In this document: positions 37,953-46,177 of the stretch, in pieces
How the letters are laid out: each line of letters starts with the position of its first letter
How positions within the stretch are numbered: the first letter of the stretch is position 1
Source: a virus
Virus record (IMG/VR): IMGVR_UViG_3300045925_000054
Location: 1 to 47,216 of that record
Direction: 5' to 3' (one strand)
Length of the DNA: 47,216 nucleotides
Made by a program: the position numbers and the translations under genes
Notes under the pieces: model-generated
What the model saw: the letters and a program-made list of their open reading frames with translations, nothing else
What the model was told of the DNA's origin: nothing
Databases searched by the model: none

Positions 37953-38692
37953 GGGAGCTCACGCTGATCCTGCCGTACTACAGGAATGCCGGGATGCTGC
38001 TCGAGCACTTTCGGACCTGGCGCGCGTATCCGTGCGATCTCAAATCGCGGTTCCACGCGATCGTCGTCGACGACGGATCGCCGGAGCACGTCGCGAAGAA
38101 GTGCATCGAGCCGACCGGGATCGCCTCGTTCCGCCTGTATCGGATCGAGGTCGACGTCCGGTGGAACTGGCTCGCCTGTCGGAACCTCGGGGTCGACCAG
38201 GCGCGCACGTCATGGGTCCTGCTCACCGACATCGATCACCTGCTGCCGGAAGGGACGCTGCGACGCCTGGTCTACGGCGAGCTCGACCCGGCGACGGTCT
38301 ACCGGTTCTCGCGAGTCGACGCGCCATACGCGACGCCGTACAAACCGCATCCGAATTCGTGGCTGCTGACACGCGGCATGTTCGACGCGATCGGCGGCTA
38401 CGACGAGCGGTTCTCGGGCTACTACGGGACCGACGGCGAATTCCGCGATCGCGTGCAGGCGACGGCGCGCGTCGAGATGCTGCCGGAGCCGCTGATCCGT
38501 GTGCCGCGCGACGTGATCGCGGACGCGTCGACGACGACCTACGGCCGGAAGGAACAAGGCGACAAGGTCAACGTCGCGAAGATCCGCGCCGAGCGCGGGG
38601 CGCTCAAAGAGTGGCGGCCGCTCCGGCTGACGTTCCCGTGGTCGCATCAGGTGACGGTCCTCCCGCCGGTCGAGGTGCCGCAGGCGTGCTGA
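37949..38692 (+). CDS. Family 2 glycosyltransferase
   Basis: 247 residues. GT-A fold with 'LTLILPYYRNAGMLLEHF', D-D-G-S at 41-44 ('IVVDDGSPEHV'), D94-x-D96 ('VLLTDIDHLLPEG') and an acceptor-site 'IGGYDERFSGYYGTDGEFRD'. This is the standard inverting GT2 arrangement. It overlaps the next glycosyltransferase by 7 bases. Confidence 0.87.
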   Translation: MRELTLILPYYRNAGMLLEHFRTWRAYPCDLKSRFHAIVVDDGSPEHVAKKCIEPTGIASFRLYRIEVDVRWNWLACRNLGVDQARTSWVLLTDIDHLLPEGTLRRLVYGELDPATVYRFSRVDAPYATPYKPHPNSWLLTRGMFDAIGGYDERFSGYYGTDGEFRDRVQATARVEMLPEPLIRVPRDVIADASTTTYGRKEQGDKVNVAKIRAERGALKEWRPLRLTFPWSHQVTVLPPVEVPQAC

Positions 38693-39426
38693 CGGTCGTC
38701 TGCTGGAAATGGGCGCCGCGGACGGGCTACCGCTCGACGTTCGGGCCGGAGACGGTGAACGTCCTGCGCGCGATGGTGCGTCGCCACTACTCGCACCCGC
38801 ACCGGTTCGTGTGCGTCACCGACGACGCCGTCGGCATCGATCCCGACATCGAGATCCTGCCAGCGTGGAACGACTTCGCGACGGTGCCCAGTCCGCACGG
38901 CGGGAAGCACCCGAGCTGCTACCGGCGCCTCCGTCTGTTTCATCCGGACGCGGCGCAGTGGTTCGGCGATCGGGTCGTGTCGCTCGACCTCGACCTCGTG
39001 ATCTGCCGAGACCTGTCCCCGCTCTGGAATCGGACGGAAGACGTCGTCTTCTGGGGCGACACGAATCCGCAGCCGGGCAGCCACTACAACGGCTCGATGA
39101 TGCTGCTCACGACCGGCAGCCGTCCGCAGGTGTGGACCGACTTCGATCCGGCGTCGTCGCCGCGGCGGTCGCTCCTGGCAAAGTGTTGGGGATCGGATCA
39201 GGGCTGGATCTCCTATCGCCTCGGGAGGGGCGAGGCGAAGTGGACGCGCGAAGACGGCGTCTATAGCTTCCGAAACTGGATCCAGAAACGGCGGAACGTG
39301 CTGCCGTCGAATGCGCGCGTCGTCGTGTTTCACGGCGCGATCGATCCGTGGTCGTCGCAGGCGCAGGCGCTGCCGTGGGTGCGGGCACATTGGAGGCGGG
39401 ATGCCTACCTGGAACACGCCGTATAA
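38686..39426 (+). CDS. Glycosyltransferase with D-x-D motif
   Basis: 246 residues from GTG 38686. 'HRFVCVTDDAVG' then D101-L-D103-L ('VVSLDLDLVICRDLSPLW') is the D-x-D arrangement of GT8/GT32-like retaining transferases, with 'HYNGSMMLLTTGSRPQVW' and 'SDQGWISYRLG' as the second half. 'VVVFHGAIDPW' near the end matches the 'FHG..KPW' type signature of that group. Last gene of the cassette; it overlaps the head-tail adaptor gene by 26 bases. Confidence 0.8.
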   Translation: MLTVVCWKWAPRTGYRSTFGPETVNVLRAMVRRHYSHPHRFVCVTDDAVGIDPDIEILPAWNDFATVPSPHGGKHPSCYRRLRLFHPDAAQWFGDRVVSLDLDLVICRDLSPLWNRTEDVVFWGDTNPQPGSHYNGSMMLLTTGSRPQVWTDFDPASSPRRSLLAKCWGSDQGWISYRLGRGEAKWTREDGVYSFRNWIQKRRNVLPSNARVVVFHGAIDPWSSQAQALPWVRAHWRRDAYLEHAV

Positions 39427-39778
39427 CCCGAAGGCGGCGGGATCCGGGCGGCGCGATCGTCCGGTGCTCGTGCAGTTTGTCACCGACGCGACGGAGGACT
39501 CCGGATTCCCGACGGAAGCCTGGGAGACGTTGATCGACATCTACTGGTGCTCGAAGCAAGACATCAGCGGGTACATCAAAGTAGAAGCCGGGCAAGCGTC
39601 GGCGCCGTTCCAGACACGCTTCGAGGGGCACTACCGGACGGACATGGATCCGGAGCGGATCAACATCGTGAAGGAACGGCGCTTCGTCTTCGCCGGCCGG
39701 ACCTACGACATCATCGCCGCGTCGCTGATCGGCATGCATCACGGCGTGGAATATCTGACGATCGGGAGAATGGGGTGA
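39401..39778 (+). CDS. Head-tail adaptor / head closure protein
   Basis: 125 residues from ATG 39401 with GGAGG upstream. Beta-barrel pattern ('RPVLVQFVTDATEDSGFP', 'VFAGRTYDIIAASLIGMHHG', 'EYLTIGRMG') typical of SPP1 gp16/HK97 gp7 head-closure proteins. It resumes the connector series that the modification cassette interrupts. GTGA overlap with the next gene. Confidence 0.8.
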   Translation: MPTWNTPYNPKAAGSGRRDRPVLVQFVTDATEDSGFPTEAWETLIDIYWCSKQDISGYIKVEAGQASAPFQTRFEGHYRTDMDPERINIVKERRFVFAGRTYDIIAASLIGMHHGVEYLTIGRMG

Positions 39779-40011
39779 TCACGGTCGAGCGCTGTGACAA
39801 GTCAACGATCAAAAAGATCGCGGAGGGCCTCGAGAAGGCGGCCCTCGGGAAAACGGTCTCGTTCGTGTTCGAGGAAGGGATGCACCGGATCGAGGACCAG
39901 GGGCAGGTCTACGAGCAACCGAACGGGACGGCGACGTTCCGACTGTTCATCAATGGCGGCGCGAAGGATTCAGGGAACGAGGTCGAGGCGGATGGTCACA
40001 GTTCGGTTTGA
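39775..40011 (+). CDS. Small hypothetical connector-region protein
   Basis: 78 residues from GTG 39775. N-terminal helix ('KSTIKKIAEGLEKAALG') and a short beta part ('VSFVFEEGMHRIED', 'GTATFRLFINGG'). Not assigned. Sits between head-closure and gp10-like genes and overlaps the latter by 20 bases. Confidence 0.58.
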   Translation: MITVERCDKSTIKKIAEGLEKAALGKTVSFVFEEGMHRIEDQGQVYEQPNGTATFRLFINGGAKDSGNEVEADGHSSV

Positions 40012-40471
40012 GGGCGGCGCGGAGCTCGCCGCGGCACTGCGGAAACTGTCGACGCGCATCTCCCGCCGGATCGCGCATGAATGTCTCGTCGAGGCCGCGG
40101 AGCCGATGCGGCGTCGGATGTCGTCGCTCGCGCCGCACGAACCGGGCAAGCCGGACCTCCGGGACACCATCGTGATCAGCCGCGCGCGTGGCGAGGATGC
40201 CCAGGAATCGGCGGTCGCGGTCGGGCCGAGCAAGTTCGGCTTCTACGGATCGTTCCTGGAGTTCGGCACGAAGCAGATGGCGGCGCAGCCGTTCGCGCGG
40301 CCGGCGTTCGACCAGACGCACGAGCAGTCGCTGCAGATCCTGGGGGCGGCCTGTTGGCGTGAACTCGCGGCCAGGGGCGTCTCGAGGAGCATCAGCCGGG
40401 AAGGGCCCGTCGAGGAGCTCGGCCTGGAGTGGGAGTCTGAGGGCACGACGATCCCGAGGGGCGGGCGATGA
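39992..40471 (+). CDS. HK97 gp10-like head-tail joining protein
   Basis: 159 residues from ATG 39992. 'VRFEGGAELAAALRKLS', 'ECLVEAAEPMRRRMSSLAP' and 'KFGFYGSFLEFGTKQMAAQP' then 'FARPAFDQ' are the hallmarks of the HK97 gp10/phage tail-joining family. It acts at the head-tail interface. The usual position before the tail-completion gene is kept. Confidence 0.9.
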   Translation: MVTVRFEGGAELAAALRKLSTRISRRIAHECLVEAAEPMRRRMSSLAPHEPGKPDLRDTIVISRARGEDAQESAVAVGPSKFGFYGSFLEFGTKQMAAQPFARPAFDQTHEQSLQILGAACWRELAARGVSRSISREGPVEELGLEWESEGTTIPRGGR

Positions 40472-40902
40472 GTCCGGAGGAAGCCGTGCGCGAACGGATC
40501 CTCGAGATCACGGCGGTGACGGATGTCGTCGACGATCGGGTCTATCAGTTGAAGCTGCCGGACCTCGCGCCACTGCCGGCCGTGCGCGTGCAGATGGTGA
40601 GCGGCGAGCAGTCGCTGCTCCACCTCCGCGGAGGGATCGGGATCTATCGGTCGCGGATTCAGGTCGACACCTACGCGGCCGAGGCCGACGGCGGCGATCC
40701 GTATCGGATCGCGATGTCGATCGGGGAAAGCATTCACGGGGACGACGCGGGCGGCGGGCTCGCAGGATTCACAGGGGACATCGGCGATGTACGGGTGCTC
40801 GCCATCCGTCGGGCGGATCGTCGAACCGAGTACGACTCGGAAGAACGCAAAGAGGTTCGGTGTAGGCAGGACTTCTTCGTCGATTGGAAGCGGATCGCCT
40901 GA
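40468..40902 (+). CDS. Tail completion protein (DUF3168/gp17-like)
   Basis: 144 residues. 'MSPEEAVRERILEITAVTDV' then 'DRVYQLKLPDLAPLPAVRVQ' and 'RSRIQVDTYAAEADG' match the SPP1 gp17-like/DUF3168 tail-terminator family. It forms the ring that ends tail growth and joins tail to head. ATGA overlap with gp10-like gene; followed by the major tail protein. Confidence 0.87.
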   Translation: MSPEEAVRERILEITAVTDVVDDRVYQLKLPDLAPLPAVRVQMVSGEQSLLHLRGGIGIYRSRIQVDTYAAEADGGDPYRIAMSIGESIHGDDAGGGLAGFTGDIGDVRVLAIRRADRRTEYDSEERKEVRCRQDFFVDWKRIA

Positions 40903-40929
40903 CGGCACACATCAGAGGAGCGAGCAGCA

Positions 40930-41436
40930 ATGGCAAATCGGACCGATCAATTCTACGCAGCCGACGCCGCGATCCACGGCTACGGCGCGCAGCTCATGGT
41001 GGGCGACGGTGCAACACCGACCGAAGGGTTCGAAGCCGTCGCCACACTCGTCACGATCACGCCGGGCGAGATGTCGACGGAGGACATCGACCGGACGCAC
41101 CTCAGAAGCCCTGACGCGCACAAGGAACATATGCCGGGGATGCGCGACTCTGGCGCCTTCGAGGTCGAGGGGATCTGGCTGCCACTCGAGGAGAGCCAGA
41201 ACAACGACGGCGGCGGATCCGGGTCGTTCGCGACTGGTGGCCTGATCTCGATGTGGCGCGATCGCCAGATCCGCAACTTCAAAATCGTCCTCTTCGCCGA
41301 CGGCTCGCCGTCGATCGAGTGGCCGTTCCGCGGGTATGTCTCCCAGTTCCAACCAGGGGAGATCACGACCGAGGACAAGATCAACTTCACGGCCGGATTC
41401 CAGCCGACGGAAGCGTACGACGAAGCATTGCCGTAG
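40930..41436 (+). CDS. Major tail protein
   Basis: 168 residues; GAGGAG upstream of the ATG. 'GAQLMVGDGATPTEGFEAVA', 'STEDIDRTHLRSPDAHKEHM', 'GAFEVEGIWLP' and 'ITTEDKINFTAGFQPT' are typical of the lambda gpV/HK97 tail-tube family, with its 'GFQPT' end. Tail tube subunit. The following gap holds a terminator, as expected for a highly expressed gene. Confidence 0.9.
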   Translation: MANRTDQFYAADAAIHGYGAQLMVGDGATPTEGFEAVATLVTITPGEMSTEDIDRTHLRSPDAHKEHMPGMRDSGAFEVEGIWLPLEESQNNDGGGSGSFATGGLISMWRDRQIRNFKIVLFADGSPSIEWPFRGYVSQFQPGEITTEDKINFTAGFQPTEAYDEALP

Positions 41437-41484
41437 TTCGCCCACTACGGCAATCGTGGGCGGCGCGTCGTCGGTCCTCAGGCC

Positions 41485-41506
41485 TGGCGGCGCGTCGTCC
41501 GCCTTT
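41485..41506 (+). terminator. Intrinsic terminator after the major tail gene
   Basis: GGCGG (41485-41489), loop CGCGTCGT, CCGCC (41498-41502), then TTTT (41503-41506). A second copy of the GGCGGCGCGTCGTC word lies just upstream (from 41460), so two tandem hairpins may be present. Partial termination would raise major-tail message relative to later genes. Confidence 0.6.
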
Positions 41507-41536
41507 TCATGGGGCGACTGAAAAGGACGGACTGAC

Positions 41537-41956
41537 GTGGCAACGACGAACGAAGCGAATCCGCATCGCGGCGAGGTCGACTTCCCGGTACGCAACGCCG
41601 GAGGCGACATCGAGCGCAATTACATCTTGAAGCTCAGTCTCAACGCCGGCGCGGCGCTGCAGAAGAAGTTCAAGGGCAAGCCGATGGGCGAGATCGTGGC
41701 TGGGCTCGACAAGATGGACTTCGACACGATCAAGGAGCTCGCCTTCATGCTCCTGCAGAAACATCACGCCGACGAGGTGACGACGCCGGACAAGGCCGGG
41801 GACGTCGTCGACGACGGCGGCGGGATCGTGAAGTTCGCCGAGGCGTTCAAGGCGCTGCTCGGTGTGAAGGATGCGAGCGAGGGTAATGGAAACCCTCAGA
41901 CGGCTCAGACGTCGACTTCGGGCAGCTCTACGTCAACGCCCGGCGCGTCGGCCTGA
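41537..41956 (+). CDS. Tail assembly chaperone (gpG-like)
   Basis: 139 residues from GTG 41537. 'ILKLSLNAGAALQKKFKGKP' and 'FDTIKELAFMLLQKHHADE' match the gpG/GTA-type small tail chaperone. The C-terminal ~20 residues after the slippery site are low-complexity Ser/Thr. A fraction of ribosomes shift to the -1 frame at 41890-41896 to make the longer chaperone. Lies just before the tape measure gene, as usual. Confidence 0.86.
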   Translation: MATTNEANPHRGEVDFPVRNAGGDIERNYILKLSLNAGAALQKKFKGKPMGEIVAGLDKMDFDTIKELAFMLLQKHHADEVTTPDKAGDVVDDGGGIVKFAEAFKALLGVKDASEGNGNPQTAQTSTSGSSTSTPGASA

Positions 41957-42279
41957 GCGGGGGCGATGCCTTCTGGGACTTGTCGGCGATCGAAGTCACG
42001 CACGAGATCGAGGCGGCGCGGCTGCGACGGATCGACCAGATGAACGCGGCGATCTTTCACGCGTGGCAGATCGAGAACATCAAGGCCCTGACGAAGAAGA
42101 CGGAACGCAAGGTCGGGAAGAAAACGCAGATCAAGATCACGCTACCGAAGCTGGAGAAGCTGTTGATCCCTGATCAGGAAAAGAAGCATCAGACCGTCGG
42201 CGAGATGCGCGGGGCACTGGCGGTGCTCTCGGCGCGTACCGGGTTCCCGCTGAAGAAGGCGCCGCCGCGTGGCGACTAA
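41887..42279 (+). CDS. Tail chaperone -1 frame extension (gpT-like)
   Basis: The -1 frame opens after a TAA at 41884-41886 and runs to TAA 42277-42279, with no good start codon. It reads naturally from the slippery site: 'DFGQLYVNARRVGL', 'DAFWDLSAIEVTHEIEAAR' and 'MNAAIFHAWQIENIKALTKK', like the gpT part of tail chaperones. Fusion of 120 residues of the first frame with 127 of this one gives a 247-residue product. It binds the tape measure to start tail assembly; the last 11 bases overlap the tape-measure start. Confidence 0.83.
   Translation, partial: WKPSDGSDVDFGQLYVNARRVGLSGGDAFWDLSAIEVTHEIEAARLRRIDQMNAAIFHAWQIENIKALTKKTERKVGKKTQIKITLPKLEKLLIPDQEKKHQTVGEMRGALAVLSARTGFPLKKAPPRGD
41890..41896 (+). 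promoter_or_regulatory. Programmed -1 ribosomal frameshift site
   Basis: AAACCCT is in the zero frame as A-AAC-CCT, fitting X-XXY-YYZ. It lies in the only window (41887-41956) where the two open frames overlap. After slippage reading continues with TCA at 41896. Confidence 0.82.
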
Positions 42280-45205
42280 CATCACCGTAGGCGTCCTGCG
42301 GGCGCTGCTGACGCTCGATACCGCGCAGTTCCAGAGCGGGATGCGGGAGTCTGCCGGGTCGGCGAAGAAGTTCGAAGGCCAGCTCCGCAGCATCGGCGGG
42401 AATCTGACGCAGATCGGCGGGACGTTGACGGCCGCCGTCACCTTGCCGATCGTCGCGGCGTTCGGTGCCGCCACGAAATCGGCGATCGACTTCGAGTCGA
42501 GTTTCGCCGGCGTCCGCAAAACCGTCGACGCGTCCGAGGCGGAGTTCGCCGCGATGTCGGCACAGTTCCGCGGCCTGTCGAAGGAGATCCCGGTCAGCGT
42601 CCACGAGCTCAACCGACTCGGCGAGGCGGCCGGGGCGCTCGGCATTCCGAAGGAAGACGTGATCGAGTTCGCGGAAGTGATGGCGAAGCTCGGCGTTACC
42701 ACGAACGTCACCTCCGACCAGGCCGCCGAGAGCATCGCCAAGATCCAGAACATCTTCGGCGCGTCCGGGAAGTTCACGGAGGAGTTTGCCTCGACGCTCG
42801 TCGACCTCGGGAACAAAGGGGCGTCGACCGAAGCCGAGATCCTCGCGCTCGCGACACGGATCGCGTCAGCCGGCAATACCGTCGGGATGACGCAGGCGCA
42901 GGTCCTCGGGTTCTCGTCGGCGATCGCCAATGTCGGCATGGAGGCAGAGGCTGGCGGCTCGGCGTTCTCGCGTGTCGTGCTCAGCATCTCGCAGGCCATC
43001 ACCGCAGGCGGCGCAGAGCTCGCGCGGTTCGCGCAAGTCGCCGGAATGTCGACGCAGCAGTTCGCGACGCTCTTCCAGACGGACGCAGCCGGCGCGGTGA
43101 CGGCGTTCATCGGCGGACTCGGTCGAATCAAACAGAGTGGGGGCGACCTCAACGCGACACTCGACGCGCTCGGCTTCACGGAGATCCGGCAGTCCGATCT
43201 GCTCCGTCGACTCGCCGGGGCGAGCGATATGGTCGGCCTATCGCTGCAGACGGCGAACACGGCGTGGCAGCAGAACACCGCACTGTCGGCCGAGGCCGAG
43301 AAGCGGTTCGTCACGTTTCAATCGCAGCTGACGATCTTCTGGAATCGCCTCACGGACATCGGGATCACGCTCGGCACGGCGCTGCTGCCGGTCCTCACGG
43401 CCTTTCTGAATATCCTCGGCGCGATCATGCCGGTGATCGAATTCCTCGCGCAGTCGTTCGCGGCGATGCCGATGCCGATGCAACTCATGGCGATCGGCTT
43501 GGCGGGACTCGTGGCGGCGATCGGTCCGCTCCTGCTGATCGGCGGACAACTGGCGATGGGCCTGGCCGCGCTGATCGGCCTCGGCGGATTCGCCGGCGTC
43601 ACGGCGGCGATGACGGCGGTCGCGACGTTCATTACGGGCGGGCTCACCGCGGCCTTCACGATGATCCTGCCGTGGCTCGGTCCGGTCGGGCTGATCGCTG
43701 CCGGCGTGACGGCGATCGTCCTCGCGTGGAAGTACTGGGATCAGATCGTCGCGTTCTTCCAGGGCGCGTGGCAGTTCGTCGTCCAGAACTTGACGAAGGT
43801 TCCGGACCTGTTGCTGCTGCTACTCGGGCCGATCGGTCAGGTCGCGCTCGCGTTCAAGCACTGGGACACGATCGCCGCGATCGCGCAAACCGTGTATACC
43901 GCGGTGAAGACGTGGCTCGTCGACAAGTTCAACGCGATCGTCGAGTCGATCCGTCAGAAGGTCGCCGCGGTCACCGGGTTCTTCCGTGACATGTACGTCA
44001 AGGTTGTCGGCCAGTCCTACGTGCCGGACATGGTCAGCGGGATCGGCTATGAGTTCGGGCGCCTCGACGATCTCATGGTCGGCCCAACGGAGCGGCAGAC
44101 GTCGATCGTGCAGGATATGTTCCGGAGCATGTCCGACGCCGTGAGCTCGACGGTGCAGGACATGCTACGCCGCGTCTCGTCGATGCTCACCGGATGGCTC
44201 GATAAGTACATGCCGTCGTGGGCCGCGAATCTGGTGAGCGGCGTCGCGGATTCCGTGATGCGAGGCCTCGCGGATCGGTTCATCGGCGGCGGCGGCGGCG
44301 GATTCGGCGGCGGCGGCGGCGGGATCTTCGGCGGCGGCGGCGGTGGCGGCGGCATCGGCGGGAACCTCATAAACCAAGGCGTGAACCGGTTGTTCGGGTT
44401 AGGTGGCGGTGGCGGCGGTGGGCTCGGGAGCGGTGCCGCCATGAATGCCAGGATCGACGCGCTCAGCGGAGGCGGTGGCGGCGGGTTCGGCGGGCTGTCG
44501 GCGGCGCAGTGGGGGCAGTACGGCGGCGGCGCCGCTCTGGCGATCGGCGGCGCGATCATGTTCGCCAAAGCGAAGTCGACGGGCTCGTCGACGCTCGGCG
44601 GCGCAATGACCGGCGCCGGGATCGGCACGATGATCCTCCCGGGGATCGGCACGGCGATCGGCGCCGGCATCGGGGCGCTCGTCGGGTTCGCGCGCGGGAA
44701 GTTCGCCGGCGGTGAGGAAGGCATGACGGTCAATCCTCGCCGCGATAAGTTTTTCTCGCAGTTCGGCGACCCGAGCAAGAAAGGTGTCGGCGGGGCGGGC
44801 TGGAACCTCGCCTCGCGGCTCGTCGCGCTCGGGCAAGGCGAAGGCGGCGGGCCGTTGTTCGCGGCACTGCAAAAGGCCGACACGGTCAAGCTCTGGGAAA
44901 AGGCGCAGGCCGACGTCGTGACGCTGCTCCGGCGCACCGGCACGGAGGTGCAGTCGTTCGCACGAGGCGGATTCATTCCGCCGGGCGTCGTGACGCCGGC
45001 AATCCTGCACGGCGGATCGTCAGGTGAGATCGTGGCGCCGCTCGACAAGATGCAGACGGTCGTCACGTTCGCCCCCACGATCGTCGCCTGGGACGGCGCC
45101 GACGTGAAGCGCGCCATGCCGGCGCTCATTCGCGAACTCAAGATGGCGATGCTCCTGAACACCGACGGCCTGAACACGGCGCAACGGCGGGCGCTCGAGG
45201 CCTGA
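42269..45205 (+). CDS. Tape measure protein
   Basis: 978 residues from GTG 42269. Residues ~60-330 match the TP901-type core domain ('SAIDFESSFAGVRKTVDAS', 'HELNRLGEAAGALGI', 'STEAEILALATRIASAGNTV'). Hydrophobic segments lie at about 370-500. A Gly-rich stretch (about 672-740) of G-G-G-G-F and G-G-G-G-I units and a further hydrophobic 'GTMILPGIGTAIGAGIGALV' follow. At roughly 1.5 Angstrom per residue it would set a tail of about 145 nm. No lytic domain is recognisable. It lies right after the tail chaperones. Confidence 0.93.
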   Translation: MATNITVGVLRALLTLDTAQFQSGMRESAGSAKKFEGQLRSIGGNLTQIGGTLTAAVTLPIVAAFGAATKSAIDFESSFAGVRKTVDASEAEFAAMSAQFRGLSKEIPVSVHELNRLGEAAGALGIPKEDVIEFAEVMAKLGVTTNVTSDQAAESIAKIQNIFGASGKFTEEFASTLVDLGNKGASTEAEILALATRIASAGNTVGMTQAQVLGFSSAIANVGMEAEAGGSAFSRVVLSISQAITAGGAELARFAQVAGMSTQQFATLFQTDAAGAVTAFIGGLGRIKQSGGDLNATLDALGFTEIRQSDLLRRLAGASDMVGLSLQTANTAWQQNTALSAEAEKRFVTFQSQLTIFWNRLTDIGITLGTALLPVLTAFLNILGAIMPVIEFLAQSFAAMPMPMQLMAIGLAGLVAAIGPLLLIGGQLAMGLAALIGLGGFAGVTAAMTAVATFITGGLTAAFTMILPWLGPVGLIAAGVTAIVLAWKYWDQIVAFFQGAWQFVVQNLTKVPDLLLLLLGPIGQVALAFKHWDTIAAIAQTVYTAVKTWLVDKFNAIVESIRQKVAAVTGFFRDMYVKVVGQSYVPDMVSGIGYEFGRLDDLMVGPTERQTSIVQDMFRSMSDAVSSTVQDMLRRVSSMLTGWLDKYMPSWAANLVSGVADSVMRGLADRFIGGGGGGFGGGGGGIFGGGGGGGGIGGNLINQGVNRLFGLGGGGGGGLGSGAAMNARIDALSGGGGGGFGGLSAAQWGQYGGGAALAIGGAIMFAKAKSTGSSTLGGAMTGAGIGTMILPGIGTAIGAGIGALVGFARGKFAGGEEGMTVNPRRDKFFSQFGDPSKKGVGGAGWNLASRLVALGQGEGGGPLFAALQKADTVKLWEKAQADVVTLLRRTGTEVQSFARGGFIPPGVVTPAILHGGSSGEIVAPLDKMQTVVTFAPTIVAWDGADVKRAMPALIRELKMAMLLNTDGLNTAQRRALEA

Positions 45206-45206
45206 G

Positions 45207-45998
45207 ATGTTCGGACGCTACGCGCTCCCGTCGGACGATTACGCGGGACTGTCGAGCAGTGTGTCGGCGAGTGCCGAGGATCCGGAATATCCGGCCGGGA
45301 ACCTCGTCGCGCTCGCGAATACCGGGCACCTGAACCTCCCGAGCCGTCCGGCGAAGCTGGTTTCCAGCTCCGGGTCGTGGACGGTGTCGTTCGATGCGCC
45401 GGTGACGGTCGAAGCGGCCGCGCTCATCTATCACGACCTCGACGCCGGTCTCGACGTCACGATCAACGGCGAGCCGATCATCATCCCGCCGCACATCGAG
45501 GGCGGGATCGCAAACGTGACGCCCGAGACGGTCAACGCCTGGGTCGAATTCGACACGCCGTTGACGGCGTCGAGTTTCACGCTCTCGATCAACGAGGCCA
45601 ACAGTCTCGACGTCGTCGTCGGACGACTGCTCCTCATCGGGACACTCCGGCAGCTCGAGACGGACGTCCGATGGGGCGAAGAAGAGATGGAGGACTTCAG
45701 CCTGATCGAGCATCCGACCGAGCTCGGCGTCGAGACGATGTACGACCTCCCGGGCCGTCGTCGTGCGTTCGCCGGCGAGCTGAAGGTCCGCGACGCTGAG
45801 GCGACGAGTTTGATCTCGCTCGCCCGATCTGCGCGAGGCCGGATCCTGCCGTGGCTCCTGATTCCCGATGAGGACGTCAACGACGCGTGGCTCGTGCGAT
45901 TCGAGGAGTCACGATGGAGTCGGACGCGCGAGACGATCAACTTCAATAGCTTCCCGTTTCGCGTGCGCGAGTTGTCGCGCGGTCTCCCCTGGCCGTGA
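45207..45998 (+). CDS. Distal tail-like protein
   Basis: 263 residues, ATG one base after the tape measure stop. Beta-rich with 'WVEFDTPLTASSFTLSINEA' and 'GRLLLIGTLRQLETDVRWG', then a C-terminal half with 'RRAFAGELKVRDAEATSLIS' and 'FNSFPFRVRELSRGLPWP'. The pattern of an adhesion-type beta domain plus a tail-ring domain and the position directly after the tape measure fit a distal tail (Dit) protein. Sequence family not certain. Overlaps the next gene by 4 bases. Confidence 0.7.
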   Translation: MFGRYALPSDDYAGLSSSVSASAEDPEYPAGNLVALANTGHLNLPSRPAKLVSSSGSWTVSFDAPVTVEAAALIYHDLDAGLDVTINGEPIIIPPHIEGGIANVTPETVNAWVEFDTPLTASSFTLSINEANSLDVVVGRLLLIGTLRQLETDVRWGEEEMEDFSLIEHPTELGVETMYDLPGRRRAFAGELKVRDAEATSLISLARSARGRILPWLLIPDEDVNDAWLVRFEESRWSRTRETINFNSFPFRVRELSRGLPWP

Positions 45999-46177
45999 GT
46001 CGGAATAGCACCGCCGGCCGGGCGAGACTGACGAAGGCCGAACGGGCCGCCGTGTTGGCGCTGCTCGACGGGACGCCTGAGGGGGAGGATCGCGCCTTCA
46101 AGGAGCAACTCCGGATCGCGCGCCGCAAGATCACAGAGACGCGACAGGCACGACGCGAGCGAGGGCGCGGCCAGTAG
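45995..46177 (+). CDS. Small basic tail-region protein
   Basis: 60 residues from GTG 45995 (GTGA overlap). Entirely helical and charged ('RLTKAERAAVLALLDGTPEG', 'RIARRKITETRQARRERGRG'). No family recognised. Its stop directly abuts the ATG of the beta-propeller-like tail gene. Confidence 0.6.
   Translation: MSRNSTAGRARLTKAERAAVLALLDGTPEGEDRAFKEQLRIARRKITETRQARRERGRGQ

Noticed and set aside
44283-44500. GGC-rich repeats as a regulatory or replication element
   Set aside because: They encode the Gly-rich linker of the tape measure protein in frame and vary in length as expected for a coding linker.
44047-45177. 376-codon minus frame rich in Pro
   Set aside because: Complement of the Gly-rich part of the tape measure gene; poly-Pro arises from GGC/GGT repeats.
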